DNA from: Alisma plantago-aquatica
Taxonomy: Eukaryota > Streptophyta > Magnoliopsida > Alismatales > Alismataceae
Length of the DNA: 64,000 nucleotides
Assembly: GCA_963693085.1 (NCBI GenBank)
Contig: OY856411.1
Coordinates: 1,345,351,050-1,345,415,049 of the forward strand
Reading direction: 5' to 3'
The notes under the pieces are model-generated. The model saw nothing but the letters and a program-made list of their open reading frames with translations. It had not been told where the DNA came from and made no database searches. The translations under genes were made by a program, and so were the position numbers. Numbering within the stretch: position 1 is the first letter of the stretch; every line of letters starts with the position of its first letter. Below, one piece after another: positions 59,361 through 64,000 of this stretch.

Positions 59361-60349
59361 CAGTGCGTCATCCCAGTAATAGTTCTTAACATCGGAGAAA
59401 AGCTTCTTCTTCTGGTTGTATGTTATGTCCGGCGGAAGTTGGCCACAAGCCAGATAGTTATAGATATCCGCAAACCACGGTAAACTCTGCTCATTAGACT
59501 AAGCCATCAATAGGGCTTCATCAGTATAATTGTCATTCAATGGTAACTAATTCTCTTCATCGAAAACTATTCTAAACAAGTGGACTGTGACCACATTTTC
59601 TTTTCCTTTCTTATCAACGATTTCATGATCAAATTCTTGCAACAACAGGGCCCACCTTAGCTGTCTTGGCTTGGTGTCTTTCTTTTACATGAGATAGCGT
59701 ATAGCGTCATGGTCAGTATAAACCTTAACCTTGGCTCCTATAAGGTATGATCAGAATTTATCAAATGCGAAAACAATCACTAACATCTCCTTCTCAGTGG
59801 TGGTGTAGTTCACTTGGGCTTCATCCAGTGTACGATTAGCATAACATATGACATGGTGCTTCCTGTCTTTCTTTTGCCCTAGGACTGCACCTATGGCGTA
59901 GTCACTAGCATCACACATTATCTCAAAAGGTAGCTCCCAGTCTGGAGCTTGTAGAATTGGTGCACATGTTAAAGCCTTCTTCAGGGCCTCAAAAGCTTTT
60001 AAACATTCGTCATCGAACTCAAACATTGCGTCCTCGATCAGAAAATTTGAAAGGGGCTTTGAATTTTTTGAGAAGTCTTTGATGAACCTCTTGTAATACC
60101 CAGCATGGCCCTGGAAACTCCTTACCCCAATCACAGACTTTGGTAGAGGGAGTTTGGAGATGGCCTCAATCTTGCTCAGATCCACCTCGATGCCTTTCTT
60201 GGAGATTTTGTGTCCCAGGACAATGCCACTCTGAACCATAAAGTGGCCTTTTTCCCAATTCAGGTGTATATGTTTTTCTTTGCATCTTTGCAGAACCAGG
60301 GATAAATTCCTTAGGCAAGCATTGAATTTTGTCTCGTATACATAGAAAT
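59361..60349 (-). pseudogene. pol: Athila-type RT second half and RNase H
   Basis: It begins in RT right after the catalytic MDD position with FYVYETKFNACLRNLSLVLQ, then LNWEKGHFMVQSGIVLGHKI, GVRSFQGHAGYYKRFIKDFS, FEIMCDASDYAIGAVL and TTTEKEMLVIVFAFDKF. A TGA (CGA in relatives) at 59749-59751 interrupts; RNase H then continues [34 protein letters not shown]. The first part of RT lies beyond the LTR insertion and outside the window. Confidence 0.85.
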
Positions 60350-61354
60350 TGTCACGACACCCGCCATCATTTAAGATAACAAGTGTCATTAACAATAATA
60401 AAACATGCGGAAGCAAATCAGTTGCAGCGGATTAGCAAAAATTAGTGAAAATTAAAACCATTTGCAAAGAGATCCATTCACAGGAAAACTCTTTCATTCA
60501 GAACCAAAGTAAAACCTTACATCCTGGTTCATATATACATCTCATGTACTATTACTTCTCGAGGAATACAAACATCAACTACTCTGTCTTAACTATACAC
60601 ATGTAGTATAAAACCCTCGAGGCTTAAAGCCAAAATCTCAGACCGATCCATCAAAACATTACTCCTAGGACCCGAGAGTACAGAGACGACTCATAGGACT
60701 TTCTATATACAACTTGACAGCTCATATCCCCACTTGGGATTTACTACTGTCCCTGCTACTGCTGATGCTGTTCTTCCTCTGTAATAGGTTCCTTGCCTTT
60801 TCGTTGGCGGTTACCTAAAAATTTAATCCCACGGGGGTGAGACAATTATAAAAATTGTCCCAGCGAGAGATATAACTCTCCGCCAGAAACATTGTTATTG
60901 CCGATAATAGAATAACACTGAGCAGTAGAATTATATTTACATAACAGCAGGTAAATCATTGAATAAGATATGCAGAGCAGTATTCTCTATGCAATCATTT
61001 CAATTATAACTTGATTAAGCAGCAAGTCATTCATTTAAGAAGGAAGATGAAGAACATGTATATCATTTATCCAACTATGATATAATAGACCATGTATCAT
61101 CAACCATTGATTCTCGCAATTCAACCCTAAGCAAATATGCTACACAGCTGATTACATTTTACAATCATACTTATGCCCTGAGGAGATGAGGTATACCGCT
61201 CATACTCCAACCGACCACGGTTACGTAAAGCATCGGTACCACACATAGGTCAATGGAAGAGCCGGATTCCCATGACCTCAACTATCTCGGTCAGTACGAG
61301 ATAACATGCAGGACATCTTGTGTCTCTGCTAGATAGCTTTCCAGGGTATACTGG

Positions 61355-61530
61355 CAACATCGCTATTAGAGTTATAGCCCATAGCATATACTCTCTTCAG
61401 GATATGGCCCGTAGCCAATGCCCGGTATTATTTTGTGGAGTCATGGCCCGTAGCCATGCTCTTATTGGGGTATGGTCCGTAACCAATCCCGTTCATAGGA
61501 CATAGCCCGTAGCAATGCCTATGGGGCATA
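61355..61530. repeat. Irregular repeat of (C/T)ATGGCCCGTAGCC
   Basis: Five variants of TATGGCCCGTAGCCAATGCC occur at about 61371, 61403, 61443, 61471 and 61500, spaced 28-40 bases, with complementary halves GGC/GCC. It lies inside the LTR. The open frame at 61320-61505 is a by-product. Confidence 0.65.
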
Positions 61531-62215
61531 AGGATATAATTGCCCAATTACCCCCACATATTCAAAAATATGCGTTCCGAGTAAACTCGTTTCACCATTC
61601 AGCTAATTCTGACGCCGATGGATCTGTGATCAGGGCAACTACATTATATGGTATCACTTGATTAATTAAGTACATTATCATATTCTTTTAGCATCAGCCA
61701 AGTTTCCAAACATAACTTAATAAGACAAATGCTATAAAGAAAACATGTACTATTTCCATTAATCACTTCTCAGTCTTTATAAGACATGGGGATCTCAGTC
61801 CCTCATTTCAATACTGGGAATTTTTATTCCTTTGCAACTCAATGCCATAATCATATGATTCTGGGTATTCAAACCCTTAGCTCATCATTGAGCATTATTA
61901 CCACTTTTTCAGGTAATTATCACCTTCAGGTCACCTGACCAAGGTAAATATGATGCTTATTACATAAAAATCTTCTCATGGCACTTAAGACCCATTACTT
62001 CTCTTACTACCTCATACTAGGCAATAAGGTATAGCATGGCACATAAGGCCCAATAAACAATGTCAATACATAAAATGTCATAGCTCATACCTGGCTATGT
62101 TCATCATCACATCATACCTGCATGGTTAGTACAGATGATAATACATCAATTTCATATCAGCACCATGCAAAACAATATATAACATCATTATTCAAGGGTA
62201 ACACCACTATTCCCT

Positions 62216-62530
62216 TACCAGGGTTAGGGTTTCCCATTTCTTATCAATCAGGGTTACTCATTCCCTATGCTCAATCAAGACCAATGACTTATCATTTCAT
62301 TGTCCAGAGTTAGAGCTCATGTTATATGGTATAACCCAAAAATTAGGGTTTCACATACCTTCACCCTATTTTAGAATTAGGGTTTGCATATAGCATCACC
62401 CTTCATTAGGGTTTCATATCACGTTGCCCATAATTAGGGTTTATTAATCATTCCCAATTAGTGATTTCACATGTAGACAACCTCTTATTAGGGTTATACA
62501 TTGAATCAACCTCAATTAGGGTTTACATCA
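62216..62530. repeat. Interspersed ATTAGGGTTT words
   Basis: About eight copies of TTAGGGTTT or close variants occur, all in the same direction, 20-60 bases apart. The word matches the plant telomere unit TTTAGGG but the copies are not contiguous, so this is a degenerate LTR repeat and not telomere DNA. Scattered copies continue to about 63020. Confidence 0.6.
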
Positions 62531-63113
62531 TGTATTGGATCCATGCATTTGTTATGCATTAATGACTAGTACCATTAAAGGTATCTCCCACCTAATCACA
62601 TTAGGTTTTCAAAAAGGTTTGATCAATTAGACCTTCAATAACATGAGGTATCCAATTGAATTAACCAAATTGAACCACACTCAATTCTAATCAATGGAAC
62701 TTCAACCAATTGGATCATCAACTCAATCATCATTTGAATCATGGCTCACCCCTCAATTGGGACTTCAATTATGGTCTAATATCAATGGTATTAGGGTTTA
62801 TATACACCAATTAGAGCTTTGAAGTTGATCATCAATCATGCTACTAATTGTGTTTCAATTGATTGCATTGGACCTTCAACCATTGAATTCATGGAACCAA
62901 TCATCAATTGGACCTATGCTCATACTCCAATTGAGTTTAATAGGTCAACCTTCAACTAATTTGACCCTCAATTGACCCTCAATTGGTCATCAATTAGGGC
63001 TTGATTCAATTGAATTAGGGTTTGGAATTGAAGATCCAACAACACTCATCAATGCAAGATTGGTTACTTTGAAACTATTGAACCATTATCCAAATTGGGT
63101 ATGACCTGACCCC

Positions 63114-63995
63114 AAACGGTCTTGAGGTCATTTGAATGACCTCCAAACGGTCTTGAGACCGTTTGCCCATCATATCACTCAAATCCAAGCCATCCAATTA
63201 AGGTTTGGATCATTGGATTGATCACCAAATCAGCATTGCATTGTATAACAGCTTGGTACCTTTAGACCTTCAAACACCTAAACATACTCAACCCTAGACC
63301 TCCAAACGGTCTTGGGTGACCACCAAACGGTCTTGAGACCGTTTGGTCGAGCTCCAAACGGTCTTGAGACCGTTTGGCCCATCCAACCTTTGGATTCTAG
63401 TGAAACATCATCATGGATTGGTCTATCGAGTTGATCAACAGATCAGCACTACATTGCAATATGATTAGTACCTTTGGACCTTCAATTGGTCAACTATACT
63501 TGACCCCAGACCTCAAAACGATCTTGGGGTGATCCCCAAACGGTCTTGAGACCGTTTGGGTGATCCCCAAACGGTCTTGAAACCGTTTGGGCTAATCAAC
63601 CCAAAATCTCAACTTAACTCATTGGAATTTCAGCACTGTTTTCAATTAGGGTTTACCTAATTGATTAGCCTTCAACTCATGATTCTTTTGGAGTTAACCC
63701 CTCCAATTTGGAGGGTCATTAACCAGAATCATTAGGAACATTAATCTCAAACGGTCAACGCTTGGTAAACTCCACCAAACGGTCTTGAAACCGTTTGCCC
63801 AAAAAGGTCAAGTTAATCAGGTTGAAAATCAGCACTTAATCCAATTAGGTTTCCCTAATTGATTAGGCTTCAACTCACGATTCCTTTGGCGTTAACCCCT
63901 CAAATTTGGAGGGTTATTAACCAACATCATTAGGAACAGGAAATCTCAAACGGTAAATGCTTGGTCAACCATCTCAAACGGTCTTGAAACCGTTT
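63114..63995. repeat. About 200-bp tandem array with AAACGGTCT-TG-AGACCGTTT dyads
   Basis: Full dyads (9-bp arms, 2-base loop; some with AAACC for AGACC) lie at 63145, 63325, 63356, 63538, 63569, 63777 and 63976. Half-sites lie at 63114, 63303, 63516, 63750 and 63949. Landmarks between them (ATCAGCA, AATTTGGAGGGT, ATCATTAGGAACA) repeat with a period of about 200-213 bases. At least four units are present and the array runs off the right edge. Confidence 0.85.
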
Positions 63996-64000
63996 TCCCA

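Larger units (their letters stand above)
58286..60349 (-). mobile_element. Athila-type gypsy pol fragment
   Basis: Minus-strand order: second half of RT, RNase H, integrase. Both ends are broken, the 5' side by the LTR starting at 60350 and the 3' side by fusion to copia gag near 58285. Its text is related to the Athila pol at 10700-12900 on the other strand but is clearly a different copy (for example LGHKISKKGIEV against LGHRVLKDRIEV). Confidence 0.83.
60350..64000 (-). mobile_element. Tekay-like LTR inserted in Athila RT, partial
   Basis: On the minus strand the LTR ends GGTGTCGTGACA at 60350, next to RT codons; GAAAT at 60345-60349 would be the target duplication. Near this end lies ATGCGGAAGCAAATC on the plus strand (60410), comparable with CGGAAGCATTTTTA near the same end of the LTRs at 35840 and 42679. 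The LTR is therefore probably a Tekay/Del-type LTR in minus orientation, at least 3.65 kb long. Its far end is outside the window. No coding sequence is seen. Three repeat blocks are listed separately. Confidence 0.65.

Noticed and set aside
62216..62530. Telomere or interstitial telomere array
   Set aside because: TTAGGGTTT words are 20-60 bases apart with unrelated DNA between them, not a contiguous TTTAGGG tract.
63114..63995. Repeated dyads could be taken for a CRISPR-like array
   Set aside because: The setting is plant retrotransposon DNA, spacers are related to each other (tandem 200-bp units), and there are no cas genes.

Overview
This 64 kb window looks like intergenic DNA of a flowering plant made almost entirely of nested retrotransposons. 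The evidence is the mix of element types: Athila-type and chromodomain (Tekay/Del-like) Ty3/gypsy elements, SIRE-like and other Ty1/copia elements, RTE- and L1-type LINEs, a tRNA-derived SINE and hAT/Harbinger-like MITEs. Primer binding sites complementary to plant initiator tRNA-Met occur at three places. I found no host protein gene, tRNA or rRNA gene. The species cannot be named from sequence alone. Every coding region seen belongs to a mobile element, and all carry stops, frameshifts or deletions, so they are best treated as pseudogenes.

Layout, left half. 1-3343 is a long LTR on the minus strand that runs off the window. It interrupts a SIRE-like copia element (3344-9197, minus: 5' LTR, PBS, gag with long coiled coil, protease, integrase, start of RT, then a foreign or very diverged LTR start). 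That copia element sits inside the gag-pol of an Athila-type gypsy element (9198 to about 19370, plus: protease, RT, RNase H, integrase, a third ORF downstream of pol, PPT, 3' LTR). A second, diverged Athila-type LTR follows (19373-19850, continuing at 24259). It is split by a solo LTR (19851-24258, plus) of the same family as 1-3343, and that solo LTR carries a hAT MITE with a perfect 8-bp target duplication. Another MITE lies at 24554-24913. 24.9-30.2 kb is AT-rich, with a 250-bp tandem duplication and a decayed Tat/Ogre-like LTR end.

Layout, right half. 30234 to about 34600 is a decayed copia element (LTR, PBS, gag). From about 34990 to 47665 there is one RTE-type LINE, split in its endonuclease domain by a complete 9.58 kb Tekay-like element (35840-45422). 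That element has 2.74 kb LTRs about 98% alike, an AGGTG target duplication, PBS and PPT, but only scraps of pol. A SINE (47794-47997) precedes an L1-type LINE with RNase H (48000-54170). This is interrupted by a copia element (54171 to about 58285, minus) that lost its 5' end and is fused to an Athila-type pol (58286-60349, minus). That pol is in turn cut in its RT by another Tekay-like LTR (60350-64000 and beyond).

The most interesting pattern is not a gene. Several unrelated LTR elements carry clusters of short CG-centred dyad motifs. A 14-nt word, AACTCGACCGATCA, and the arm pair TCGGTCGAGTT/AACTCGACCGA occur in both the copia LTR near 8.7 kb and the Tekay-like element near 37.3, 41.3 and 44.2 kb. 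The Athila 3' region uses CCACGGCCGTGG, and the LTR at 63 kb repeats AAACGGTCT-TG-AGACCGTTT in units of about 200 bp.
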